64,000 bases of DNA from Arenicola marina (GCA_964019135.1 OZ025248.1:39735670-39799669), one strand, 5' to 3'. Shown: positions 19,830 to 32,020, numbered from the stretch's first letter. A program made the numbers and translations. The notes: generated by a model not told the origin, from the sequence alone.

Positions 19830-20960
19830 ACAGAGATCCTAAATGACACGCAGCTGTGATAGAAGCTTTTTAGTTTTGAAGTAGATGTACTAAAGAAGGG
19901 GAGCACAACTTGTTTTGATTTGATAATTGGACTACTGTACTACCTTTTTAAATATAATAAAGAATGCTAAGGGATAGATGTTCGAAGATCTTGATAACTT
20001 ATCTCTAGATGTAGGCTAATCTTAAGTGAAGGGTTTGTTATAAACCAAAAAAAAAATTCTATAAAGCTTGGATCCAGCTTTGTACATTACCTTCTAGCTG
20101 AATCTATATTAGAAGTTAAAGTTATTTGACGGATCCTACACGGACGACTGATGAACTTTCAAACAGCCCACTTGAATGAACACAGATATGTTGCTTTGAT
20201 TCGATAATTAGAGTAAGGTTACTTTTTAAAGTAAGCTAATATTAAAGAATGCCAATGGATAGATGTTCGAAGGTCTTAATAGATCTAACTTATCTCTAGA
20301 TGTAGACTAAGCATAATTAAACGTTTTTTTAAAAATCAGCAATTTTTGCCTCCATTTTTTTTAAAGCTTAGATCCAGATAGATCTGTATTAGAAGTCTAT
20401 TTTAATGAAAGGCTAAAAGACGGTTGTCCCAATCAAATGGTTCCTTTAGCTTGTCCAGGAACCAGTCAAAATTTCTTGACGGATCCTGCACGGGCGCCTG
20501 ATGAACTGTCAAATAACTCAGTTAATTAAATGTGACACAAATAAGTGGTGAAACTCATATGTTTTAAATGTGACGTTAGATCTAGCACTTATTGGATCAC
20601 CAACCTTGATCTATATTTACAACAGCTAAACTAGATTGTAGGCCTAACAGATCTAGATCTGGATCTAGGCCTAAGTCTTAGATCTATAAACATGTTGTAA
20701 CGTTAACGAAGCAATTTTTGCCTCAAATTGTTTAAAGCTTAGATCCAACTTTAACCAATAAAAAAAATTACATTAATCTAACTTTCAGCTAGATCTATAT
20801 TAGATCTAGTCAATTAGAAGTCTATTTTGCTGAAAGGCTCAATAAATATTAGCTAAAAGAGTCAAATGGTCCCCTGGTCAGGGTCAAAAGACAAAACTGT
20901 GTTTATGGATCCTAAACACTGGCGCCTGATGAACTGTCAAATAGATCTAACTCCTAGGCT
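19830..20960. repeat. Degenerate tandem copies (285-425 bp spacing)
   Basis: Three markers recur: ggatagatgttcgaag with ttatctctagatgta (19975, 20258), ggatcctNcacgggcgcctg (20129, 20482, 20907), and ttNaagcttagatccag (about 20060, 20363, 20735). They show about three diverged head-to-tail copies with insertions. AT-rich, with no coding signal. Confidence 0.65.
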
Positions 20961-21971
20961 AAATATTACACAAATAAGTTACCTTGGCATAAATTTATGA
21001 TATAAATTTACAAAAGCTAGACTAGACGTTAACATGTTGTAACATCAACGAAGCCTGGTAAACTGCTGACAGATCTGAAACTGTCGTCTGCGCGTTCGAC
21101 TTGAGCTGCCACCAAGCGAATGCAGCGCGCGCGCGTGTTGAGCGCCCTCTGTAAGGAGAGTGGAAACATGCATGTTGTCGCTATGATCAACGTTTCATCA
21201 GTTGGAATTATGTTTTTGTATGGAAATTATCTACATTCTTTTGTGAATGTGCGGGTTTGGGTTGCATATAAGTTTTTGACAAAAAAATAAACATGACATT
21301 TCCCAGAATGCATTTAAACGCATGCGCAAACATGTCACACTGGGGGTCGACTTCCTGTTGATTTTTTATCGCTTGGCCGCTTGGGCCGCTGGATGTTTCG
21401 GCCCCTGGACATTTCGGCCGCTAGGGAAGGGTGGAGGGTACGGGGCGGGGTGGGGGAGGGGGAGGAAGTTGCGTTGATGCCAGGGGTACGGTGTGGGGGG
21501 TTTGGTGGTCATGTTTGAAGGGTTGGAGGCAAGCCCAGGTCGCATGGGCCCTGATGGGGATTACGATAGACGACGGCTGGGTGTTAATCACTGAGCCGCT
21601 GGCCATTGAGATGGCTGGATGAATGGATTGCAATACACCTTATGGTGTGAACGTTTCAAGTGACACGGAGCATATCGGGGTATAACACCTGGCTTCGCCA
21701 TAATCAAAGGAATTATTTAATCCATTTTTGGCTTAAAAGTGACGGACCCCCCCCCCCCTCCATTGATGACATTTCACCCGTCACCCTTAGCATCGTCTCC
21801 CCGTAAGATTATAAGTTTGTCCAAGATTTGTGCGGTACCGATGCAGAGAGGCGATGCCACAGTGTAACTTCCTAACAGACGTAAACATTAAAAGTGCATT
21901 CTTCTCTCAGATTAATTTGTTGTATTCTCAACACGTACGGAATGGTCACGGACCTTATACATAACCTGTAA
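20961..21971. other. Non-genic spacer
   Basis: About 1 kb with a (GC)n run at about 21125, a G-rich stretch at 21425-21480, and C10 at 21750. A short open frame on each strand over the G-rich part has no recognisable protein. Confidence 0.5.
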
Positions 21972-22306
21972 TTAAAGTTGCATGTGGAGTTCTTTCCCGC
22001 CAAAACTAAGCCTAGGCGAAATTTATATCAAAATTTGCAGAAAACTTGATTGTTTCATTCTATAAATTCAGAAACCTGATAAACATCGCCGTTTCGGCTG
22101 TGGTGTGGCAAACGTGTCTATCCCGGGACACCACAGAACTCGGTCGCGGCACTGCTACTTATATCAAAGCATCGCGAAGCACACAAACTGATGACGTTTA
22201 CCACTAAAATGAAAACTTGTGGTAAATTGATATCACGGACAAGGCTAAGAGACACTATTTGGCAGTCATTAGTTTTGGCGGGAACGAGCTCGACGTGCAA
22301 CTTTAA
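21972..22306. mobile_element. MITE with TTAA ends, copy 2 (335 bp)
   Basis: Opens TTAAAGTTGCATGTGGAG and TTTCCCGCCAAAACTAA, and closes TTAGTTTTGGCGGGAACGAG and GTGCAACTTTAA. The inverted repeat is about 40 bp and ends in the TTAA target. It lacks the insertion found in copy 1 and so looks closer to the parent element. Confidence 0.8.
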
Positions 22307-22945
22307 ATAAAGCCAAAATATATCAGTCACATATATGGAACGAAGAATCATTGACAGTCGCGTCAGAACATTTTTGTCATAAATACTCCAACACCATCAA
22401 TACTGGGGGCCTGGAAAGTACATATTCCGGCCTTTCAGCCAGCTGTGCATTTCCCTCGCGGGTTTAGGTGCAATGCTACTCGGCTTGGTCTGGTGTTAGC
22501 AAGAGTCGAACCCGGCACCTCGGGGCGGCTCTGGGGCAATCATGTCCCACTGCGGTGACTCCAAAATGTCAAAGTTACTGTCCTCTCCCTCTAATTATCA
22601 CACTTATTCCTCGCCCCTTCGCCACTCCCTTGTCCCTCACCCCACAGCCCCTCTGTTGTACCTCTACCCTAGACCCATATCTTGTCTTTTTCTCCACTGC
22701 CCTTCTCCCCCCACCTCTCATACCTTCTCTCTTCGCTCGTGTACCTCTCCAATACCTTGTCCTCTCCCCACCAGTCCTTTTCTTGTCATACCATCCTTTT
22801 CTTAACAACTAAAGCGTTGTTTTTGTTTCTTCTTTTATTGTAACCATATGATAGAATTATTTACAAAAACAGTGTGATGGTGACATAAACACGGTCGACT
22901 GAGGTCTCGTACAATCACATTCATGTTTCGCAGGCTCAACGACCT
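22307..22945. other. Non-genic spacer with pyrimidine-rich tract
   Basis: A C/T-rich strand-biased tract covers 22570-22800. A tRNA-like box B (reverse GAGTCGAACCCGGCAC) at 22505 suggests a remnant of a second SINE type. No gene is seen. Confidence 0.45.
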
Positions 22946-23057
22946 GTGACTTCTCCAAACCAATGGGGGCGCGGCAAAACATGGGGAATAGTCCGGCCAT
23001 CCGGTGAAAATTTGTCCTTACAATTCTCTCTCGGAGAGGGTTTGTTATCGCTTGTGC

Positions 23058-23335
23058 GACGTCACGACCCCACCCCCCAACTCCCCGAGTGTAGGTCGGC
23101 GGCGAGACTAGGCCCGGGTGTGGGCCCTGTCCCTCGCCTTCCTCCTCCGGTTTCGGGGGGGGGGGGGGGGGGTCCGGTGACAGTTCGCGTTCACGGTTGT
23201 CTTGCCCTCTGTGAGGGAGCTTGTCAATGGTGGTGCGATGTGGCACTCCCCCTACTCCCCGAGTGTAGGTCACCTAAGGGACTAGGCCCGGGTGTGAGCC
23301 CTGTCCCTTGCCTTCCTCCTCCGGCTTCGGGGGTC
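23058..23335. repeat. Two-copy direct repeat, 174-bp spacing
   Basis: The block containing ctccccgagtgtaggtc, actaggcccgggtgtg and cttcctcctccgg occurs at 23058-23165 and again at 23232-23335. Confidence 0.75.
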
Positions 23336-23652
23336 TGTGCTGTCCAGGTAGACCGCTGCTAGATGTTCTGGAGGAAGGTCCACGGCTCGCTGGCCCACGA
23401 TCCTCCGTCCGAGTTCGTGGCTTCCGCTCTGCGTCCCCCCTCGTAGTCGGGGTGGGGTCAGGGCCCGCAACGGGAAGGACCTCCTCCGACTCAGAAGGGA
23501 CAGCCAACCCCTCGCGCATCGGTGATGGCTCTCTGTCCCTTGTGAAGAGGACTGCCTCCAACAAGGCGCGGGAGCTGGACAGCTGTACTTCTATGAGGGG
23601 CCATTTGGGTCACATTGGAATTTTGAACGCGTTCAATATTGAGCGCGTGATA

Positions 23653-23868
23653 GCCAGCTTACGCGCGTAAGTGACTGGGTTACGCGCTTAAGTGGCTGGG
23701 TTACGCGCGTAAGTGACTGAGTTACGCGCGTAAGTGACTGGCTTACGCGCGTAAGTGACTGGGTTACGCGCGTAAGTGACTGGCTTACGCGCGTAAGTGA
23801 CGGGGTTACGCGCGCAAGTGACGCGCGTAAGTGACGCGCGTAAGTGACTGGGTTACGCGCATAACCTG
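23653..23868. repeat. 21-bp CpG-rich minisatellite (about 10 units)
   Basis: The unit is gtgactgggttacgcgcgta plus a. It holds two or three CpGs per unit, unusual for this AT-rich region, with truncated units (gacgcgcgtaa) near the right end. Confidence 0.85.
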
Positions 23869-24840
23869 TTGACCAATCAAGACCTTCCTTACATCGCGAC
23901 ATTTTGGCGGTATCTAAATTTACAAAATGGCGTCAGACTCCAAACACTACTTCTGTCCACTCGCTCGTGGTGTCGTATGACGTGGCGTGACGCCGCAGTG
24001 GTGATCTTGGAGAGTCTCGCTCCAAGGGGCTGGTCGGCCGCCTCTTCCTTGGCTTCGGCGGGACTCCCCCTCTGCTATGGGGGGGGGGGGGGGTCGCAGG
24101 GAGGAGAAGCCGTCTCCTCCGTCGTCCGGCGCTGATCTCCGCCGTGGAGTTGTGGCGAGGGCTGCCTCCCCTGTCGCTCGGCCCCCTCCCACAGAGACCC
24201 CCCCCCCCCCTCGCAGGTGTAGCCCGTCGGTGCTGCCGAGGTCGCTGGGGTTTACCACGGTAGTGACACTGTAGTCCCCAAAGTCGCTAGACTATGAGGA
24301 CTGGCTTGCAGCTTCCCGGGGCCTGGGTCGTCTCCGAGCACTCGGCTCGCACGTGTCCCGGCTCCTTACATCTCCAGCACACCCTCACCATTCCCCGGCG
24401 GTGTAGACCACCTGTCGCACTCGCCTGCCCGGGATGGGCACGGACAGGCGCTCGGGGATGGGAGTGGTGGGCCGGATCTTGAGGGTGGTCCACCGGTGGT
24501 CCATCGGGTGCTGGGCCACGTCTTAGCGGTGAAGCCGCGGCCGGGCTCGCCCAACTTGGTCATGGCGGACTTGAGGGGGTCGGTCGACTCCGCCATCGGC
24601 CAGCCTCGGATGCCCAGCGAGACGCTCGGGGCGGTCCTGACGGTATCGGCCGGCATCACAGTGACGTGGTGGTCGCCGATGAAAAATCCATCCTCGATGG
24701 CCTCCTGGAAGCAGTTGCAGCTCCGGAAGCCGGCGGCTGCACCCTTCACCACACCCGCCCGAAGTATCGGCGGGGGAGGGGAGACCTTACTCACGAGATG
24801 GATTGGTTCAGGGAACAGCCCCGGTCAAGCCAGGTACTGA

Positions 24841-25979
24841 CCCCGTCACCGCAACAGCCCGAGACCTCGGCGGGAGGGAGCCTCACAGTCGGGTGGGAGG
24901 ATCAGAGAACAGCCCCGGGCAAGCCGGGTAGGCTACTGAGCCCTCCACCACACGAGAAAGCTCGGCGGGGAGGGGAAGTGGAGGGGAGGGGGGGGGGGGG
25001 GTAGCGTCGCAACCTTGAGGTCGAGCCCGAAGGCAAGTCCGTACCAAGGGGCTGGGCGTCCAGGAAGGGGGGGGGGAGTAGGCAGGTGGGAATTAACTTT
25101 AGGAGCCACCGCAGAACGACCCAGAGCGGTCCCGGTCGTGCCGGGTTCGACTCTTGTTGATGACATCGCCCCACCCATAGAGTCATTCACGGGTATTGGA
25201 ACATGTCGCTTGAGGCCTGCAAGTAGAGGAAGCTTAAACTGCGAAATGAACACGCAGAAAGCCCGGCTTATGTGCTGCGCCGGCGACCTCTATTCATGGT
25301 GTCGGATGTTTTTTATGGCACAATGTCCATAACGTTTATAACAGCCTTGGCAGCGGTGGATGCGATTAATTATTAAAAAATATCAATTAACCTATTTTAT
25401 TTCTTGGGCAGATTGGACTAAGAATGATTAATTCTTACTTAAAGACGAACACTGAACCTATCAATGTGAATTACATCACACTGCTGACGTTGGATATAGG
25501 TCTAACCTGGCCTTGACCTATTTATCGATCCCTGCAGATTGCTTTAAGTGGGCCGCTTTAATGTTGGTTATTTATACGGAATTTATCGATTTATTTATGT
25601 AAGGCAGAAAGGTTGCACAAGGTAAACGGCGAAACTTAAGCTTCTTGCCAAACTTCTTGTATATGTATCCAGTTACACGGCGTTATTTATGTAACCCTGT
25701 ATGTACTATGGGCATGATGGCCTCATATATACGAATAAACTTACTTCCTTTCTCTCTAGGTTATATCGCGACAATGGGTAGAAGCAGAGAGAGCCATGCC
25801 ATGGGAGTACCCCCCCCCCCCCACCCCCCGTATACTCTTAGAGACACCTCTCGCTGCTGACCTACTGCGGCAGCATGCTTGGATTATGGGATGAGGGACA
25901 CTCTATGGCTGGTGGGTTGCCGCAAGGCTTACGGGAGATATGGACCTCAGATGACCAAAATTTGGCATTAAAAACTGCA
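24841..25979. other. Non-genic spacer with G tracts
   Basis: G-rich runs sit at 24985 and 25065, and C12 at 25810. A tRNA-like box B (GTGCCGGGTTCGACTCTTG) at about 25140 faces the similar one near 22505 in the opposite direction. No gene is recognised. Confidence 0.45.
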
Positions 25980-27165
25980 TGGGTGTGAGTGTATCTAGCG
26001 CCTATCGAGGGTGTGAGTGTATCCAGCGCGTATCGAGGGTGTGAGTGTATCCAGCGCGTATCGAGGGTGTGAGTGTATACAGCGCCTATCGAGGGTGTGA
26101 GTGTATCTAGCGCCTATCGAGGGTGTGAGTGTATCCAGCGCGTATCGAGGGTGCGAGTGTATCGATGGTGTATCGAGGGCGTATCGAGGGTGAGTGTATC
26201 GAGGGTGTATCGGGGGTGTGAGTGTATCCAGCGCGTATCGAGGGTGTGAGTGTATCCAGCGCGTATCGAGGGTGTGAGTGTATTCAGCGCGTATCGAGGG
26301 TGCGAGTGTATCGAGGGTAAGTGTATCGAGGGTGAGTGTATCGAGGGTGTGAGTGTATCCAGCGCGTATCGAGGGTACGAGTGTATCGAGGGCGTATCGA
26401 GGGTGTACCGAGGGTGAGTGTATCGAGGGTGTGAGTGTATCCAGCGCATATCGAGGGTGCGAGTGTATCGAGGGTGAGTGTATCGAGGGCGTATCGAGGG
26501 TGTACCGAGGGTGAGTGTATCGAGAGTGTGAGTATCCAGCGCGTCTCGAGGGTGTATCGAGGGCGTATCGAGGGTGTATCGAGTGTGTGAGTGTATCCAG
26601 CGCGTATCGAAGGTCAATCGAGGGTGTGAGTGTATCCAGCGCGTCTCGAGGGTGTGAGTGTATCCAGCGCGTCTCGAGGGTGTATCGAGGGTGAGTGTAT
26701 CCAGCGCGTATCGAGGGTGTATCGAGGGTGTGAGTGTATCCAGCGCGTTTCGAGGGTGTATCGAGGGTGTGAGTGTGTCGAGAGTGTATCAAGGGTGAGT
26801 GTATCGAGGGTGTATCCAGCGCGTATCGGGGGTGTATCTAGGATGTGAGTGTAAGCGTATCGAGGGTGAGGGTGTAAGCACGTATCGAGGGTATGAGTGT
26901 ATTCAGCGCGTATCGAGGGTCTGAGTGTATTCAGCGCATGTCGAGGGCGTGAGTGTATTCGGCGCGTATCGAGGGTGTATCCAGCGCGTATCGAGGGTGT
27001 ATCGAGGATGTGAGTGTAAGCGTATCGAGGGTGAGGGTGTAAGCGCGTATCGAGGGTATGAGTGTATTCAGCGCGTATCGAGGGTGTGAGTGTATTCAGC
27101 GCGTGTCGAGGGCGTGAGTGTATTCGGCGCGTATCGAGGGTGTGAGTGATAGCGCGTATCGAGAG
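25980..27165. repeat. 12/29-bp compound minisatellite
   Basis: Built from gtgtatcgaggg (12 bp) and gtgtgagtgtatccagcgcg plus tatcgaggg (29 bp). Phases vary, and a larger block near 26850-26990 is repeated at 27020-27140. The minus strand is open for 265 codons only because stops are absent from the unit. Confidence 0.9.
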
Positions 27166-27393
27166 ATCACTGCTCCTCGAAGAGGTAACAACATCAACGT
27201 ACACCGCTCTGTACCACCACTAAAAATCAGCAATGCTGATAAATCTCAAATCGCGATCACCGGCTATCTTTGGCAAGAGTCTAGCCATCAGAGGTCCGTC
27301 TCCAGCAAAAGGAAACTATCCGATAATTCTCCCTCTGGAACAGCCAAGCAAGGCCGGACCGATGAAGAGCAACAGGAGGAAGGCTATGGCTAA
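27166..27393 (+). other. Unrecognised open segment after the array
   Basis: The plus-strand frame starting in the array continues as NINVHRSVPPLKISNADKSQ and SSKRKLSDNSPSGTAKQGRT to a stop at 27393. The non-repeat part is protein-like in composition (Lys/Ser-rich, no low-complexity DNA) but matches no family I know. It could be an exon or a transposon fragment. Confidence 0.25.
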
Positions 27394-27965
27394 CCCGAAC
27401 AACCTCCGAGGACCTACCGACGACGACCAGCAACTGTCAATGGACTACGATTATGTATTCGTATTAACGAGTGACTGTGACCAATGTGTCGAAATAGTAA
27501 TATTATGACACTTATAGTATATTTAAAATGAAACGAAAAATGTCTGAGGCCAAATGTTATTCTTATATATGTGAATAATACACGTCAGCATATGAGAGCT
27601 GAGAATTTCCAGCATGGTACCTCGAGACCGTGCGGCACCAATATGCCGGCTACAGAAGCCCGCAGTTCCACACCATAAGGGGAACATTGATCCCACTGGG
27701 CACACGACGAGATGTCAACGTCGTTTTCTGGTTGAATTCTGGTAAACTGGTTGATCAACCAGATTTCGACGACATTTCAACGTCATATGGCGACGAGCCC
27801 TCGTGAAAGAAACTGTTTGTACCCATGACTAGTTTATGACGTAGTACATTCGTCAATTTTCAACTTTATTTGACCAGTAAGTCGCAGCAACGCACTTGAG
27901 GATAAAACTGGCTGACCATGAAACGAGAATGTAACATGGCACCTAGACCCATAGTCCGGCGCCAA
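27394..27965. other. Non-genic spacer
   Basis: About 570 bp of unique sequence. No gene, array or mobile element is recognised. Confidence 0.5.
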
Positions 27966-30900
27966 GACCCATAGTCGAGGTCGAAGTCGAAGTGGGTTGG
28001 TCTTGTGTCCGCGGTACTCTTCTTCTTTGGGCTGGTGTCTGCGGAACTCTTCTTTTCCCGGCTGGTGTCTGCGGGACTCTTCTTCTTCCGGCTGGCGTCT
28101 GCGGGACTCTTCTTCTTCCGGCTAGCGTCTGCGGGACTCTTCTTCTTCCGGCTGGCGTGTTGTGTTTGCTGAACTCTTCTTCTTCCGGCTGGCGTCTTGT
28201 GTCTGCGGGACTCTTCTTCCGGCTGGCGTCTTGTGTCCGCGGAACTCTTCTCCTTCCGACTGGTGTCTGCGGGACTCTTCATCTTCCGGCTGGTCCCTTG
28301 TATCGGCGGAACTCTTCTTCTTCCGGCTGGCGTCTGCGGGACTCTTCTTCTTCCGGCTGGCGTCTTGTGTCCGCGGGACTCTTCTTCTTCCGGCTGGCGT
28401 CTTGTGTCCGAGGAACGCTTCTTCTTCCGGCTGGTGTCTTGTGTCCGCGGGACTCTTCTTCTTCCCGCCTGTCTCCGGACTCTTCTTTTTCCGGCTGGCG
28501 TCTGCTGTCCGGGGGACTCTTTTTCTTCCCGCTGGCGTCTGCGGGACTCTTCTTCTTCCGGCAGTTGTCGAGTTCGAAGTCGAAGTGGGTTGGTCTTGTG
28601 TCCGCGGTACTCTTCTTCTTCGGGCTGGCGTCTGCGGGACTCTTTTTCTTCCGGCTGGCGTCTGCGGGACTCTTTTTCTTCCGGCTTGCGTCTGCGGAAC
28701 TCTTTTTCTTCCGGCTGGCGTCTTGTGTCCGCGGGACTCTTTTTCTTCCGGCTGGTGTCTGCGGGACTCTTCTTCTTCCGGCTTGCGTCTTGTGTCTGCG
28801 GGACTCTTCTTCTTCCGGCTGGCGTCTTGTGTCCGCGGAACTCTTCTCCTTCCGACTGGTGTCTGCGGGACTCTTCATCTTCCGGCTGGTCCCTTGTATC
28901 GGCGGAACTCTTCTTCTTCCGGCTGGCGTCTTGTGTCCGAGGAACTCTTCTTCTTCCGGCTGGTGTCTTGTGTCCGCGGGACTCTTCTTCTTCCCGCTGG
29001 CGTCTGCGGGACTCTTCTTCTTCCGGCAGTTGTCGAGGTCGAAGTCGAAGTGGGTTGTTCTTGTGTCCGCGGTACTCTTCTTCTTCGGGCTGGCGTCTGC
29101 GGGACTCTTTTTCTTCCGGCTGGCATCTGCAGGACTCTTTTTCTTCCGGTTGGTGTCTGCGGGACTCTTCTTCTTCCGGCTTTCGTCTTCTGTCCGCGGG
29201 ACTCTTCTTCTTCCCGCTGGCGTCTGCGGGACTCTTCTTCTTCCGGCAGTTGTCGAGGTCGAAGTCGAAGTGGGTTGGTCTTGTGTCCGCGGTACTCTTC
29301 TTCTTCGGGCTAGCGTCTGCGGGACTCTTTTTCTTCCGGCTGGCATCTGCAGGACTCTTCTTCTTCCGGCTGGTGTCTGCGGGACTCTTCTTCTTCCGGC
29401 TTTCGTCTTGTGTCCGCGGAACTCTTCTTCTTCCGGCTGGTGTCTGCGGGACTCTTCTTCTTCCGGCTTTCGTCTTGTGTCTGCGAGACTTTTCTTCTGG
29501 CTGGCGTCTTGTGTCCGCGGGACTCTTCTTCCGGCTGGTGTCTTGTGTCTGCGGGACTCTTCTTCTGCCCTGGTGGCGTCTTGTGTCCGCGGAACTCTTC
29601 TTCTTCCTGTTGGCGTCTGCCGGTCTCTTCTTCTTCCGGCTGGCGTCTTCTGTCTGCGGGACTCTTCTTCTTCTCGCTGTCGTCTGCGAGACTCTTCTTC
29701 TTCCGGCTGTCGTCTGCGGGACTCTTCTTCTTCCGGCAGGTGTCTGCAGGAGTCTTCTTCTTCCGGCTGGCGTCTTGTGTCCGCTGAACTCTTCTTCTTC
29801 GGGCTGGCGTCTGCGGGACTCTTTTTCTTCCGGCTGGCATCTGCAGGACTCTTTTTCTTCCGGTTGGTGTCTGCGGGACTCTTTTTCTTCCGGCTTGCGT
29901 CTGCGGGACTCTTCTTATTCCCGCTGGCGTCTGCGGGACTCTTTTTCTTCCGGCTGGCGTCTGCGGGACTCTTCTTCTTCCGGCCGGCGTCTTGTGTCAG
30001 CGGGACTCTTCTTCTTCCGGCTGGCGTCTGCGGAACTCTTCTTCTTCCGGCTGGCGTCTTGTGTCCGCGGAACTCTTCTTCTTCCGGCTGGTGTCTGCGG
30101 GACTCTTCTTCTTCCGGCTTTCGTCTTGTGTCCGCGGAACTCTTCTTCTTCCGGCTGGTGTCTGCGGGACTCTTCTTCTTCCGGCTTTCGTCTTGTGTCT
30201 GCGAGACTTTTCTTCTGGCTGGCGTCTTATGTCCGCGGGACTCTTCTTCTTCCGGCTGGTGTCTTGTGTCTGCGGGACTCTTCTTCTGCCCTGGTGGCGT
30301 CTTGTGTCCGCGGAACTCTTCTTCTTCCTGCTGGCGTCTGCCGGTCTCTTCTTCTTCCGGCTGGCGTCTTCTGTCTGCGGGACTCTTCTTCTTCTCGCTG
30401 TCGTCTGCGAGACTCTTCTTCTTCCGGCTGTCGTCTGCGGGACTCTTCTTCTTCCGGCAGGTGTCTGCAGGAGTCTTCTTCTTCCGGCTGGCGTCTTGTG
30501 TCCGCTGAACTCTTCTTCTTTCGGCTGGCGTCTTGTGTCCGCTGAACTCTTCTTCTTCCGGCTGGCCTCTTGTGTCCGCTGAACTCTTCTTCTTCCGGCT
30601 GGCGTCTTCTATCCGCGGGACTCTTCTTCTTCCCGCTGGCGTCTGCGGGACTCTTCTTCTTCTAGCAGTAGTCGAGGTCGAAGTCGAAGTGGGTTGGTCT
30701 TGTGTCCGCGGTACTCTTCTTCTGCGGGCTGGTGCCTGCGGAACTCTTCTTTTTCGGGCTGGCGTCTGCGGGACTCTTTTTCTTCCTGCTGGCGTCTGCG
30801 GGACTCTTTTTCTTCCGGCTGGTGTCTGCGGGCCTTATTTTCTTCCGGCTTGCGTCGGCGGGACTCTTCTTATTCCGGCTGGCGTCTGCGGGACTCTTCT

Positions 30901-31486
30901 TCTTCCGGCTGGCGTCTGCTGGACTCTTCTTCTTCCGGCTGGCGTCTTGTGTCCGCGGGACTCTTCTTCTTGCGGATGGCGTCTGCGGGACTCTTCTTCT
31001 TCTGGCTGGCGTCTGCGGGACTCTTCTTCTTCCGGCTGGCGTCTGCGGGACTCTTCTTCTTCCGGCTTGCGTCTTGTGTCCGCGGAACTATGCTTCTTGC
31101 GGCTGGTGTCTGCGGGACTATTCTTCTTTCGGCTTGCGTCTTGTGTCTGCGGGACTCTTCTTCTTCCGGCTGGCGTCTTGTGTCCGCGGGACTCTTCTGC
31201 TTCCGGCTGGTATCTGCGGGACTCTTCTTCTTCCGGCTTGCGTCTTGTGTTTGCGGGACTCTTCTTCTGGCTGGCGTTTTGTGTCCGCGGAACTCTTCTT
31301 CTTCCGGCTGGTGTCTTATGTCTGCTGGACTCTTCTTCTTCCCTGGTGGCGTCTTGTGTCCGCGGAACTCTTCTTCTTCCTGCTGGCGTCTGCGGGACTA
31401 TTCTTCTTCCGGTTGGCGTCTTCTGTCCGCGGGACTCTCCTTCTTCCCGCTGGCGTCTGCGGAACTCTTCTTCTTCCGGCCGGTTA
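27966..31486. repeat. 30/39-bp minisatellite, about 3.5 kb
   Basis: The core unit is ggctggcgtctgcgggactc plus ttcttcttcc (30 bp), with a 39-bp form that adds ttgtgtccg. A longer marker (gtcgaggtcgaagtcgaag) recurs near 27976, 28566, 29033, 29256 and 30672 and marks higher-order blocks. Both strands are open over long stretches (838 and 782 codons on plus; 355 on minus) because the unit is a multiple of three and stop-free in several frames. The peptides are plain repeats such as GLFFFRLASA or KKSPADASRK. No start context or splice signals support coding. Confidence 0.9.
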
Positions 31487-31891
31487 TAAAATAGGGGCCA
31501 GTCGAAGTTAGTATGAACGCATATTATGACAGCGGGGAGAGCTGTAAAATCCGCACAAAATTCCACGTCCGCGCCGATCTACTCGACTCTCCAAACGCCC
31601 TTTTAAATCAGCCAAGCACTCTGTTAAAGTTGTTGTTCGATATGGGTACAAGTTACTTCTGTCAGTAGTCCGGTCTCCAGCTTTTAGCTGGTTTTCGTGG
31701 AGCAGAAGAAAGCATAAGCTTGTTGGCTGTATATATATATGACTGCTTAAGCAAACAATGTTGGGACTGAATAAAGTAAACATTGTAATGTTTTTCAGTG
31801 AGATTTAGTAATTGTTAAGACATGTTAGCTGCTCAATCAGATACAGAATACATTTATATCCCTTCTGGCTATCTTTCTATATTGTGTTTAG
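31487..31891. other. Spacer upstream of the sulfotransferase-like exon
   Basis: About 400 bp including a short (TA)n at 31725. It ends in a pyrimidine-rich stretch and TGTTTAG, the apparent acceptor of the next feature. Confidence 0.5.
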
Positions 31892-32020
31892 GTGATATAC
31901 GTTGCTCGGAATGCGAAGGATACAATAGTGTCTTACTATTACTTCGTGAAAATGTTGTCTGTCACGAAGTATACTGGGTTCTTTGAAGACTTTTACCAGT
32001 TTTATGACTGGGAAAGGCAG
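31892..32020 (+). CDS. Cytosolic sulfotransferase-like exon (isolated)
   Basis: After an acceptor TATTGTGTTTAG the frame reads VIYVARNAKDTIVSYYYF, the conserved SULT segment (vertebrate VVYVARNAKDVAVSYYHF) whose Arg and Ser contact the 3'-phosphate of PAPS, then TGFFEDFYQFYDWER. It begins in phase 0, like the matching SULT exon. The usual GxVxYGSW continuation is absent, no good donor is seen, and the frame runs into a SINE from 32160. No other SULT exon was found nearby. Either a fragment of a dispersed gene or a relic exon. The right boundary is approximate. Confidence 0.6.

Larger units (their letters stand above)
22946..24840 (-). mobile_element. Retroelement remnant with CCHC zinc knuckle
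   Basis: A GC-rich minus-strand segment unlike its AT-rich surroundings. At 24338-24379 it encodes VCWRCKEPGHVRAEC, a CX2CX4HX4C zinc knuckle. Just upstream is GFFIGDHHVTVMPADT / IRGWPMAESTDPLK, which resembles the RNA-binding region before the knuckle in non-LTR ORF1 and ZCCHC3-type proteins. Downstream, proline/glutamate-rich text (PKPEEEGKGQG) occurs twice. The reading is interrupted more than once; no reverse transcriptase is seen. A LINE ORF1 origin is favoured but not proven. Confidence 0.5.

Noticed and set aside
24077-25332. Several GC-rich frames of 60-110 codons on plus
   Set aside because: Antisense or out of frame to the zinc-knuckle remnant, or made of homopolymer tracts; no recognisable protein.
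27992-30545. 838- and 782-codon plus-strand frames
   Set aside because: Pure translation of a stop-free 30-bp unit in different frames; no conserved domain and equally open on the other strand.
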